From Pseudomonadota bacterium (GTDB lineage: Bacteria; Pseudomonadota; Gammaproteobacteria; Steroidobacterales; Steroidobacteraceae), in NCBI GenBank assembly GCA_023433515.1, contig JAEZCN010000157.1:1-14022 (forward strand): a stretch of 14,022 nucleotides of DNA, read 5' to 3'. The notes under the pieces were generated by a model that saw only the letters and a program-made list of their open reading frames with translations, was not told where the DNA came from and made no database searches. Below, in pieces: positions 1 to 6,660 of the stretch. The translations under genes were made by a program, and so were the position numbers. The number at the start of each line of letters is the position of its first letter. The first letter of the stretch is position 1.

Positions 1-650
1 AACTTGAGCGCGTTGCCACCGGTGGTGGTTTCCGGGCTGCCGAACATCACGCCGATCTTCATGCGGATCTGGTTGATGAAGATGACGATGGTGTTCGAGC
101 GCTTGATGTTGCCCGTGAGCTTGCGCAGCGCCTGCGACATGAGACGCGCATGCAGGCCGACCTGCAGTTCGCCCATTTCGCCTTCGATTTCCGCCTTCGG
201 GGTCAGCGCCGCGACCGAGTCGACGATGACGAGATCCACCGCGCCGGAGCGCACGAGCATGTCGGTGATTTCGAGGGCCTGCTCGCCGGTGTCCGGCTGG
301 GAGACCAGCAGGTCGTTCACGTCGACGCCGAGCTTCTCGGCGTAGGAAGGATCCAGCGCGTGTTCCGCGTCCACGAAGGCCGCGGTGCCACCGAGCTTCT
401 GCACTTCCGCCACGACCTGCAGCGTGAGCGTGGTCTTGCCCGAGGACTCCGGACCGTAGATCTCGACGACGCGGCCGCGCGGCAAGCCGCCGATGCCGAG
501 CGCGATGTCGAGGCCGAGCGAGCCGGTGGACACCGCTTCGACGTCATACGAAGCCTGCGCGTCACCCAGGCGCATGACCGAACCCTTGCCGAACTGCTTT
601 TCGATCTGGCCCAGTGCTGCGACCAGCGCACGCTTGCGGTTGTCGTCCAT
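1..650 (-). CDS. recA: Recombinase RecA, N-terminal 216 residues (3' end outside window)
   Basis: RecA is the cytoplasmic ATP-dependent strand-exchange protein of homologous recombination and the co-protease that triggers LexA self-cleavage. The visible part starts MDDNRKRALVAALGQIEKQF and carries the Walker A motif GPESSGKT at residues 66-73, the same numbering as the Escherichia protein. AFVDAEHALDP is at about 91-101, and the DNA-binding L2 stretch ending TTTGGNALK is at about 208-216. The gene runs off the left edge inside codon 217. The ATG at 650 is supported by AAAGGGG on the minus strand (659-665), eight bases upstream. A perfect LexA box lies 58 bases upstream, so SOS control is expected. 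thpR and pncC lie upstream on the same strand. Family assignment is certain. Confidence 0.98.
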   Translation of the reverse strand, partial: MDDNRKRALVAALGQIEKQFGKGSVMRLGDAQASYDVEAVSTGSLGLDIALGIGGLPRGRVVEIYGPESSGKTTLTLQVVAEVQKLGGTAAFVDAEHALDPSYAEKLGVDVNDLLVSQPDTGEQALEITDMLVRSGAVDLVIVDSVAALTPKAEIEGEMGELQVGLHARLMSQALRKLTGNIKRSNTIVIFINQIRMKIGVMFGSPETTTGGNALK

Positions 651-707
651 CGCGGAATCCCCTTTGAAAGCCGAGTGTTTTGGTGAAAACGAAGCTAGCA
701 CAGAGTC

Positions 708-723
708 CTGTATAAATACACAG
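708..723. promoter_or_regulatory. LexA (SOS) operator of recA
   Basis: CTGTATAAATACACAG is an exact match to CTGT-N8-ACAG, with an A/T-rich centre, the LexA operator form of Escherichia and many other Gammaproteobacteria. It lies 58 bases upstream of the recA start. Minus-strand TATACA/TTATAC-like hexamers fall inside or at its edge, so LexA would cover the promoter -10. The -35 element is less clear. The match and position are seen directly; repression by LexA is inferred from the family. Confidence 0.92.
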
Positions 724-732
724 GAAAATTAT

Positions 733-754
733 CGCGAATGACTGAATATTCGCG
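733..754 (-). terminator. Candidate intrinsic terminator after thpR
   Basis: Arms CGCGAAT (733-739) and ATTCGCG (748-754) form a perfect 7-bp stem with an 8-base loop. Read on the minus strand, the stem begins 6 bases after the thpR stop and is followed by ATAATTTTCC, which gives a short U-run. This would separate pncC-thpR transcription from the recA promoter. The stem has only four G/C pairs, so termination may be weak. A protein-binding palindrome is the alternative. Confidence 0.45.
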
Positions 755-760
755 TGGTCT

Positions 761-1312
761 TCATGAGCCACCTTCTGCATACAGTGGCCATGATTTGACG
801 ACACTGTATATCGAGCCGCGTTCGCCGCGACGACTCTCCATGAGGACGAATTCTTCGCAGCGAACCGCGAATCCCGGCTCGAGAGGCTGCGGCCAATCGA
901 GCGACGCGACGAGCGTGGGATCCGCCTTGCGCGCGAGCGTGAGGTGCGGACGAAACGGTTTGATGTCCGGCGTGAATCCCGCCGCCGTGGCGCGTTCGCA
1001 AATCTCGCGCGCAAGCGCGTTCGCGGGACCGCACGCATCCTCGGCCGCCGTGGCGCAAAGCACCTGCGGCTTCCGCCAGTACTCATAAACATCGAAGTGA
1101 AGCGTTGCCGGCGCGCCGCGCACGGAGGAAGCCACCGCGAGCAACTCATCCAGCCGTTCCTCGGGACAGGCGCCGATGAAACACAACGTCGCATGTACGT
1201 TTTCCGGCGACGCCGACACGGCCCGAAGCCACGCCGTCAGCGGCATCGTCTTTTCCACCAGCACGCGGGACTGTTCGAGCGCGGGCTGCAGCGCGAAGAA
1301 CAGTCGCGGCAT
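761..1312 (-). CDS. thpR: RNA 2',3'-cyclic phosphodiesterase (2H/LigT family)
   Basis: The product is 183 residues, close to the usual ~175-190, and belongs to the 2H phosphoesterase superfamily, which opens 2',3'-cyclic phosphate ends on RNA to 2'-phosphates. Both signature histidine motifs are present: HATL at residues 40-43 and HLTL at 123-126. The N-terminus MPRLFFALQP fits the usual family start. I chose the ATG at 1312 because it lies two bases after the pncC stop (TGA TC ATG), which suggests translational coupling; no strong Shine-Dalgarno is visible. The protein should be cytoplasmic. The biological substrate is unclear even in well-studied homologues. Its place between pncC and recA is less usual than pncC directly before recA. 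The family call is firm; the role is inferred. Confidence 0.93.
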   Translation of the reverse strand: MPRLFFALQPALEQSRVLVEKTMPLTAWLRAVSASPENVHATLCFIGACPEERLDELLAVASSVRGAPATLHFDVYEYWRKPQVLCATAAEDACGPANALAREICERATAAGFTPDIKPFRPHLTLARKADPTLVASLDWPQPLEPGFAVRCEEFVLMESRRGERGSIYSVVKSWPLYAEGGS

Positions 1313-1314
1313 GA

Positions 1315-1842
1315 TCAGGCCGGCTGGAGCAACAGCGACCGCAGGAGATTCAGCGCGTATTCGACCGCCTGGCGGCGCACGGCATCGCGATTGCCATCGA
1401 ACTGGATGAGGTGGCCCTGGCACTCGAGCCGTTCTTCTTCCGGATGCGCCGTCCGATGCGCGATCGCGAACCACACCGTGCCGACCGGTTTGCCGGGCAC
1501 CGCGCCGCCCGGGCCCGCGATGCCGCTTACGGCAATGGCCACGTTCGCCTTCGTACGCGCGATCGCGCCTTCGGCCATCGCGCGCACCACCGCGTCGCTG
1601 ACCGCGCCCTCGGCTTCGATGAGTTTCTCGGGCACGCCGAGATCGCGCGTCTTCGACTGGTTCGAATAACACACGAATCCGCAGTCGAACCATTCCGAGC
1701 TGCCGGCGATGTCGGTGCACAGCTTCGCGATCCAGCCGCCCGTGCAGGATTCGGCGGTGGCGAGCACGCGCCCCGCCGCGTGCAGCTGCGGCCCGACTTC
1801 GCGAGCCAGGGCCATCAGGACACCGTCGTTCGGGACCAGCAT
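1315..1842 (-). CDS. pncC: Nicotinamide-nucleotide amidase (CinA C-terminal domain type)
   Basis: PncC deamidates nicotinamide mononucleotide to nicotinate mononucleotide, recycling NMN made by NAD-dependent DNA ligase back into NAD synthesis. At 175 residues this is the stand-alone amidase, not full-length CinA with its N-terminal COG1058 domain. Family motifs are ATAESCTGG at 28-36 (catalytic Ser32), CYSNQSK at 58-64 (Tyr59, Lys64) and SGIAGPGG followed by KPVGTVWF. The ATG at 1842 has GGGAGAA on the minus strand (1851-1857), eight bases upstream; M10 is an alternative start. It heads a likely pncC-thpR unit upstream of recA, a pairing common in Gammaproteobacteria. Family and reaction are well supported. 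Confidence 0.94.
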   Translation of the reverse strand: MLVPNDGVLMALAREVGPQLHAAGRVLATAESCTGGWIAKLCTDIAGSSEWFDCGFVCYSNQSKTRDLGVPEKLIEAEGAVSDAVVRAMAEGAIARTKANVAIAVSGIAGPGGAVPGKPVGTVWFAIAHRTAHPEEERLECQGHLIQFDGNRDAVRRQAVEYALNLLRSLLLQPA

Positions 1843-2036
1843 GCGTCCGATTCTCCCGGATCGGGCGCGTGCGATCCACCACTAGGGCCTGTTCAAAGGG
1901 TCCTAGGGTAGTTGGCGCTCCGTAGTCCATGTCTTTCGCCGCGAGGCCGCGACACCGATATCGAAGCGCACCCCTTTGGATGTATTTGCCTTCAGCCTCG
2001 CGTGAACTCTTGTCCTTTCAGACGAGGAGGTCTGAC
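1843..2036. other. Divergent intergenic region between pncC and the DUF937-OmpA gene
   Basis: This 194-base stretch must hold promoters for both flanking genes, but no convincing -35/-10 pair stands out. An imperfect inverted repeat with CTAGGG (1882-1887) and TCCTAG (1901-1906) lies about 40 bases upstream of pncC; CTAGGG recurs at 1903-1908. It could be an operator, but nothing identifies a regulator. The reading frame of the downstream gene is open from 1929; that extension has no Shine-Dalgarno or family similarity and I treat it as non-coding. Confidence 0.4.
2018..2035 (+). promoter_or_regulatory. Small hairpin presenting the Shine-Dalgarno in its loop
   Basis: TCAGAC (2018-2023) and GTCTGA (2030-2035) form a perfect 6-bp stem around the six-base loop GAGGAG, which is the core of the Shine-Dalgarno for the ATG at 2037. 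A GGA in a hexaloop over the ribosome binding site is the kind of target used by CsrA/RsmA proteins, although the preferred A two bases before GGA is a G here. The structure is seen in the sequence; binding is inference. Confidence 0.5.
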
Positions 2037-3107
2037 ATGGCCGCTAATTCCCCTTCACTACTGGATGGCTTGCAAGGACTCATAACCCCGGACGTACTGG
2101 GCAAGGCAGCATCGGCGCTGGGCGAATCCGACGCCGCGGTCCGCAAGGGCGTCAGCGCCACGGTCCCCGCGGTGCTCGGCAGCGTCGCGCACCACGTCGA
2201 CGATCCCGGGTTCGCCGCCAAACTCTTCGAGATGGTGAAGTCCCCCGCGAATGACGGCACCGCGCTCAACAATGTCGGCAACCTCTTGAGCGCCAATAGT
2301 TCGGCGCCGATCATGAGCCTCGGCAACAAGCTGCTGGGCACGTTGTTCGGCGGCAGCACCAGCAGCCTGAGCAATTCGGTGGCCGGCTTCGCCGGAATGA
2401 AGAGCTCGAGCGCGATGTCGCTGCTGAACTTCGCCGCGCCACTGGTGCTCGCGTTCCTCGGCAAACGCGCGCGCAAGGAAAATCTCAACGCGGCGTCGCT
2501 CGCGAACCTGCTGCGCAACGAACGGGATGCGATCGAGGCCGCGGTGCCCGGGCCGCTCGCACACCTGGAACCCGAGCGCGAACGCGTAATGGAGCGCGAG
2601 CGTCAGCCGTCGATGCCGCCGCCATCGATGGAGCGCATGACCTACGCGACGGCGACTCCGACGAAGAGTTCGCCGCTGCGCTGGCTGCTGCCGCTTGCCG
2701 CCGCGATCATCGCGATCGCGCTGCTCGTGAACCTGATGGGCCGCGACCGTGCCACACCCGCGCAGTCGACGCAGACCGTGACGGCGCCGACCGCGGCGCC
2801 AGCCGGCACGGTGTTCTTCGAGAGCGACCAGGCCACGTTGCCGGCCAATGGCCAGGCGGCATTGGCGCCAGTCGTGACCTATCTACAGCAGAACCCGAGC
2901 GCGACGGCGGTGGTATCGGGGTATCACGATCCGACCGGCGACCCCGCCATGAACGAGCAGCTCGCGCAAAGCCGCGCCGAAGCCGTGCGTTCGTCGCTGA
3001 TCTCGGCGGGCATAGCGGACTCGCGCATCGAAATGCGGGAACCCGGGACGACGCAAGGCGGCGGAACACCCGAGCAGGCGCGCCGGGTCGAGGTGACGGT
3101 GCGTTGA
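2037..3107 (+). CDS. DUF937 / single-TM / OmpA-like peptidoglycan-binding protein
   Basis: This 356-residue protein has three parts. Residues ~1-170 resemble DUF937 (YidB-like), helical and Ala/Leu/Gly-rich. A charged, Pro-rich linker (176-212, including ERERVMERERQ) follows. One membrane segment spans 214-235 (PLRWLLPLAAAIIAIALLVN). Residues ~257-356 are an OmpA C-terminal domain: TVFFESDQATL, GYHDPTGD, NEQLAQSRAEAVRSSL and a terminal RRVEVTV, the pattern that binds diaminopimelate in peptidoglycan. With no N-terminal signal peptide, I expect DUF937 in the cytoplasm and OmpA in the periplasm. The ATG at 2037 has GAGGAGG at 2024-2030 and begins MAANSPSLLDG. It converges on the barrel-protein gene. 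DUF937 has no function I can name, so the protein may link a cytoplasmic activity to the cell wall, which is inference. Confidence 0.88.
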   Translation: MAANSPSLLDGLQGLITPDVLGKAASALGESDAAVRKGVSATVPAVLGSVAHHVDDPGFAAKLFEMVKSPANDGTALNNVGNLLSANSSAPIMSLGNKLLGTLFGGSTSSLSNSVAGFAGMKSSSAMSLLNFAAPLVLAFLGKRARKENLNAASLANLLRNERDAIEAAVPGPLAHLEPERERVMERERQPSMPPPSMERMTYATATPTKSSPLRWLLPLAAAIIAIALLVNLMGRDRATPAQSTQTVTAPTAAPAGTVFFESDQATLPANGQAALAPVVTYLQQNPSATAVVSGYHDPTGDPAMNEQLAQSRAEAVRSSLISAGIADSRIEMREPGTTQGGGTPEQARRVEVTVR

Positions 3108-3124
3108 TGGTGGTATCCGCCGAA

Positions 3125-3157
3125 GGCCCGGGACGGCGCGTGAGCTCCTCCCGGGCC
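3125..3157. terminator. Inverted repeat between convergent genes, possible bidirectional terminator
   Basis: GGCCCGGGA (3125-3133) and TCCCGGGCC (3149-3157) are perfect 9-bp arms with a 15-base loop. They sit in the 64-base gap between the stops of the DUF937-OmpA gene and the barrel-protein gene. Neither side has a T-run, so this is not a classic intrinsic terminator. It may act in both directions, protect 3' ends, or stop converging polymerases. Confidence 0.5.
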
Positions 3158-3171
3158 AAGCGGGCGCGTAG

Positions 3172-3933
3172 TTAGAACATGAAGCCAGCCTTCAGCACCG
3201 GGCCGAAGGTGCTCATGTCGTAAACGAAACGGGTGGCGCCGCTGCCGCTCTCGTAGTCGACGTCGATGTATCGATACCCGAGTCCGAGCTGCCAGCGCTC
3301 CGACATCGCGTACACGAAGTCGAGCTGCAGTTGATAGAACATCTCGGAGCCCACGCCGAATCCGCCCACGTTGCCGCGCGCCTCGAAGCGCCACTTCTCG
3401 CCGATCGGCGCCATCGCCCGCGCGACGATCGAGGGATCGACCCACTCTTCGTCGAGCCCGCCACTGATCGCCGGCGCGCTCGGCAGCGCGCTGACGACGA
3501 TGCTCACGTCGGCATCGATCTTGTTCCAGGTCGCGGCAAGGCCTAGTTCGAACCACCGCGAGAGCCGGCGCATGACGGCGAGTTCCCACCCGAGCTGCGC
3601 GACCTCGGCTTCACCGTCGATCACCTGGCTCCGCGACAGCACCTCGGACTCGAGCTGCATGTAGAGCACGTCCGAGGTGATGGCCCACTCGCGATTGCGC
3701 GCTTCCGCGTACAACATCGCGCCGAACTGCAGGTTGTCGAAAATGTCGCCGGGATCCTCGTCGACCGAGACGTCGGGCAGGTTGCCGATGCCCGTCTCGC
3801 CCTTCATGTTCGGGAACATGACGTACGGCGCGATGAGGAATCCCCAGCCCTCATCCGCATTCTGGGCGTGAGCGGGAATTCCGCAGACCGCGCCCGCCGC
3901 GAGTAACCATGCACCAAGGGTGTTGCGTTTCAT
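3172..3933 (-). CDS. Predicted outer-membrane beta-barrel protein, function unknown
   Basis: A 253-residue exported protein. Residues 1-23 are a signal peptide (MKRNTLGAWLL...GIPAHA) with likely cleavage after Ala23. The rest is built of short alternating polar/hydrophobic strands: WGFLIAPYVMFPN (30-42), FGAMLYAEARNREWAITSDVLYM (70-92), WELAVMRRLSRWFELGLAATW (116-136), WQLGLGYRYIDVDY (214-227). It ends KAGFMF, a C-terminal Phe as recognised by the BAM machinery. The pattern is that of small 8- to 12-strand barrels; no substrate or partner can be named. I chose the ATG at 3933 because it yields the signal peptide, although the frame is open further upstream and no strong Shine-Dalgarno is visible. 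The gene diverges from mutS across 90 bases. Localisation is well supported; function is not known. Confidence 0.82.
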   Translation of the reverse strand: MKRNTLGAWLLAAGAVCGIPAHAQNADEGWGFLIAPYVMFPNMKGETGIGNLPDVSVDEDPGDIFDNLQFGAMLYAEARNREWAITSDVLYMQLESEVLSRSQVIDGEAEVAQLGWELAVMRRLSRWFELGLAATWNKIDADVSIVVSALPSAPAISGGLDEEWVDPSIVARAMAPIGEKWRFEARGNVGGFGVGSEMFYQLQLDFVYAMSERWQLGLGYRYIDVDYESGSGATRFVYDMSTFGPVLKAGFMF

Positions 3934-4023
3934 GGGCCGAGTATGTGGACGGCCTCGACGCGCGGGCATCGGCCATACGGGCAATGGGCTAAGATTCCGG
4001 GACCCGCGCAGGAGAAGACCGAC

Positions 4024-6660
4024 TTGCCCACGGAACACACCGGTGTGAGCCCCCAGCACACGCCGATGATGCAGCAATACCTCCGGATCAAGGCCGAGCA
4101 TCCCAACTCGCTCGTGTTCTATCGCATGGGCGATTTCTACGAGCTGTTCTACGACGATGCGCGGCGCGCGGCCAGACTCATCGACATCACGCTGACCTCG
4201 CGCGGCCAGTCCGCGGGCGAGCCCATTCCGATGGCGGGCGTGCCCCATCACAGCGTCGACACCTATCTCGCCCGCCTGGTGCGCAAGGGCGAGTCGGTGG
4301 CCATCTGCGAACAGATCGGCGACCCCGCGAAGTCGAAGGGTCCGGTCGAGCGCCAGGTCGTGCGCGTCGTGACGCCGGGCACCGTGACGGACGACGCGCT
4401 GCTCGAGCAGCGCCGCGAGACTCTGCTCGCCGCGGTCGCGGCGCGCGGCACGAAGGAAGGATTCTCGTTCGGCCTCGCGTGGCTCGATCTGGCGGCGGGA
4501 CGTTTCAGCGTGCTCGAGGCCGAAGGCGCCGCGGCGCTCGAAGCCGAGCTCGAACGGTTGAAGCCCGCCGAACTACTCGTGCCCGAGGACCAGGCGCGCG
4601 AGCTGGGCGAGATCACGTCCGGAGAACAACGCTCGCGTCCGCCCTGGCACTTCGAACTCGCGAGCGCGTCGCGATTGCTGACCGATCAGCTCGGGACGCT
4701 CGACCTGCGCGGCTTCGGCGCCGACGACCTGCCGCTCGCGATCTCGGCCGCGGGCGCGCTGCTGCAGTACGTGCGCGAGACGCAGAAAACCGCGTTGCCG
4801 CACATCACGCGCCTCACCGTCGAGGAACGCGGCGATGCGTTGCACCTCGACGCCGCCACGCGGCGCAATCTCGAAATCGACGCGTCGCTGTCCGGCCAGG
4901 ATTCGGCCACGTTGTTCGCGTTGCTCGACGCCACGGTCACGCCGATGGGGTCGCGGCAGTTGCGGCGCTGGCTCAACCGCCCACTCACGGATCAACTGGA
5001 GCTGCGCCGTCGATACCAGGCCATCGCGTTGCTGGTGGATGCGCGGCGTTTCGAGGCCCTGCGCGAACCGCTGCGCGCGATCGGCGACGTGGAGCGCATT
5101 CTCTCGCGCGTCGCGTTGCGCAGCGCGCGCCCGCGCGATCTCACCGCGTTGCGCGCATCGCTCGGCGCGCTGCCCGCGCTGCGCGCCACGACGAAACGGA
5201 TCGAGGCGCCGCTCGTCGTCGAACTCGCGGGCTCGATTGGCGAACACGCGGACGTCGTCGACCTGTTGCACCGCGCGATCGCCGAGGAACCCTCGGTGGT
5301 GCTGCGCGACGGCGACGTGATCGCGCCCGGCTACGACGCCGACCTCGACGAGCTGCGCCGGATCGCGACGCATACCGACGAATTCCTGCTCGAGCTCGAG
5401 CGCCGCGAACGCGAGCGCTCGGGCATTCCCTCGCTCAAGCTCGCGTACAACCGCGTGTCGGGGTTCTTCATCGAGGTGGGCCGCGCCCAGGCGGATCGCG
5501 TGCCGAAGGATTACATCCGGCGCCAGACCGTGAAGAACGCCGAGCGCTTCATCACGCCCGAGCTCAAGAGCTTCGAGGACAAGGTGCTGGGCGCGCGCGA
5601 GAAGTCGCTGGCGCGCGAGCGAGAGATCTACGAGGAAGTGCTGACGCAGCTCACGGATCGCCTCGGCGCGCTGCAGGCGACGGCCAACGCGCTCTCCGCG
5701 CTCGACTGTCTCGCCGCGCTCGCGGAACGCGCCGCGTCGCTCGGCTGGACCGAACCGCAGCTCGTCGCGGAGACTCGACTCGAGATCCGCGGCGGACGCC
5801 ATCCCGTCGTCGAGCATTTCATCGAAGGCGCGTTCGTGCCGAACGATCTCGTGCTCGATGCCGGCCGGCGCATGCTGATCGTCACGGGCCCGAACATGGG
5901 CGGCAAGTCCACCTACATGCGCCAGTCCGCGCTGATCGTGCTGCTCGCGCACGTCGGCAGTTTCGTGCCCGCGGAACGCGCGGTGATCGGCCCCGTCGAC
6001 CGCATCTTCACGCGCATCGGCGCCGGTGACGATCTCGCCGGTGGCCGCTCGACGTTCATGGTGGAGATGACCGAGGCCGCCAACATCCTCAACAACGCGA
6101 CCGACAAGAGCCTGATCCTGATGGACGAGATCGGGCGCGGCACGAGCACGTACGACGGATTGTCGCTGGCGTGGGCGGTCGCGCGGCACATCGCGCGCGT
6201 GAATCGCAGCTTCACGCTGTTTGCGACTCACTACTTCGAATTGACGAATCTCGCGAACGAGATCGACGGCATTGCGAACGTGCATCTCGATGCGACGGAG
6301 CACCGGGACGGCATCGTGTTTCTGCACGCGGTGAAGGAAGGCCCGGCGAGCCGCAGCTATGGACTCGCCGTCGCGCAGCTCGCGGGCGTGCCGCGCGAGA
6401 CGATCGCGGCGGCGCGCGAGTATCTCGCCGCGCTGGAGAAAGGCGGGCATCCGTCCGCGATCGCCGATGCAGGCCCGTCGCGCCCGCGGCGCGCCGCGCC
6501 GACGCCCCAGGCTCAACTACCGCTCGAGCCACCGGCCCCGCCGCCGCCGGACCCGCGGCTGCTCGAGCTCGAGGCAGCACTCGAGGCGGTGAACGCCGAC
6601 GATCTCACGCCGCGCGCGGCGCTCGATCTCGTCTACAAGCTGCGGTCGCTGATGGAGTGA
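4024..6660 (+). CDS. mutS: DNA mismatch repair ATPase MutS
   Basis: MutS dimers recognise mismatches and recruit MutL. With the TTG start at 4024 the protein has 878 residues, normal for the family. The mismatch-reading motif GDFYELF has Phe38 and Glu40. The Walker A GPNMGGKST is at 622-630. The Walker B with LMDEIGRGTSTYDG has Asp701-Glu702, followed by the conserved ATHYFELT. A proline-rich linker near 815-850 contains QLPL (831-834), a likely beta-clamp contact, and the C-terminal DPRLLELEAALE...LVYKLRSL matches the tetramerisation segment. AGGAG at 4010-4014, nine bases before TTG, favours this start over the open frame from 3943; GTG at 4045 is another option. TAAGAT at 3990-3995 may be a -10 box, with a poor -35. 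Identity is certain; the exact start is not. Confidence 0.97.
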   Translation: MPTEHTGVSPQHTPMMQQYLRIKAEHPNSLVFYRMGDFYELFYDDARRAARLIDITLTSRGQSAGEPIPMAGVPHHSVDTYLARLVRKGESVAICEQIGDPAKSKGPVERQVVRVVTPGTVTDDALLEQRRETLLAAVAARGTKEGFSFGLAWLDLAAGRFSVLEAEGAAALEAELERLKPAELLVPEDQARELGEITSGEQRSRPPWHFELASASRLLTDQLGTLDLRGFGADDLPLAISAAGALLQYVRETQKTALPHITRLTVEERGDALHLDAATRRNLEIDASLSGQDSATLFALLDATVTPMGSRQLRRWLNRPLTDQLELRRRYQAIALLVDARRFEALREPLRAIGDVERILSRVALRSARPRDLTALRASLGALPALRATTKRIEAPLVVELAGSIGEHADVVDLLHRAIAEEPSVVLRDGDVIAPGYDADLDELRRIATHTDEFLLELERRERERSGIPSLKLAYNRVSGFFIEVGRAQADRVPKDYIRRQTVKNAERFITPELKSFEDKVLGAREKSLAREREIYEEVLTQLTDRLGALQATANALSALDCLAALAERAASLGWTEPQLVAETRLEIRGGRHPVVEHFIEGAFVPNDLVLDAGRRMLIVTGPNMGGKSTYMRQSALIVLLAHVGSFVPAERAVIGPVDRIFTRIGAGDDLAGGRSTFMVEMTEAANILNNATDKSLILMDEIGRGTSTYDGLSLAWAVARHIARVNRSFTLFATHYFELTNLANEIDGIANVHLDATEHRDGIVFLHAVKEGPASRSYGLAVAQLAGVPRETIAAAREYLAALEKGGHPSAIADAGPSRPRRAAPTPQAQLPLEPPAPPPPDPRLLELEAALEAVNADDLTPRAALDLVYKLRSLME

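Noticed and set aside
779..808. Inverted repeat ATACAGT (779-785) and ACTGTAT (802-808), considered as a second LexA site
   Set aside because: The half-sites face the wrong way for CTGT-N8-ACAG, and the repeat lies inside the end of thpR.
1929..2036. Longer N-terminus for the DUF937-OmpA protein
   Set aside because: The added 36 residues have no Shine-Dalgarno or signal peptide, while GAGGAGG sits correctly before the ATG at 2037.
4573..6516. A 647-codon open frame antisense to mutS, and a 516-codon plus-strand frame at 4479-6029
   Set aside because: Both are Arg/Ala-rich shadows of a high-GC gene with strong third-position bias; neither shows a family motif or ribosome binding site.
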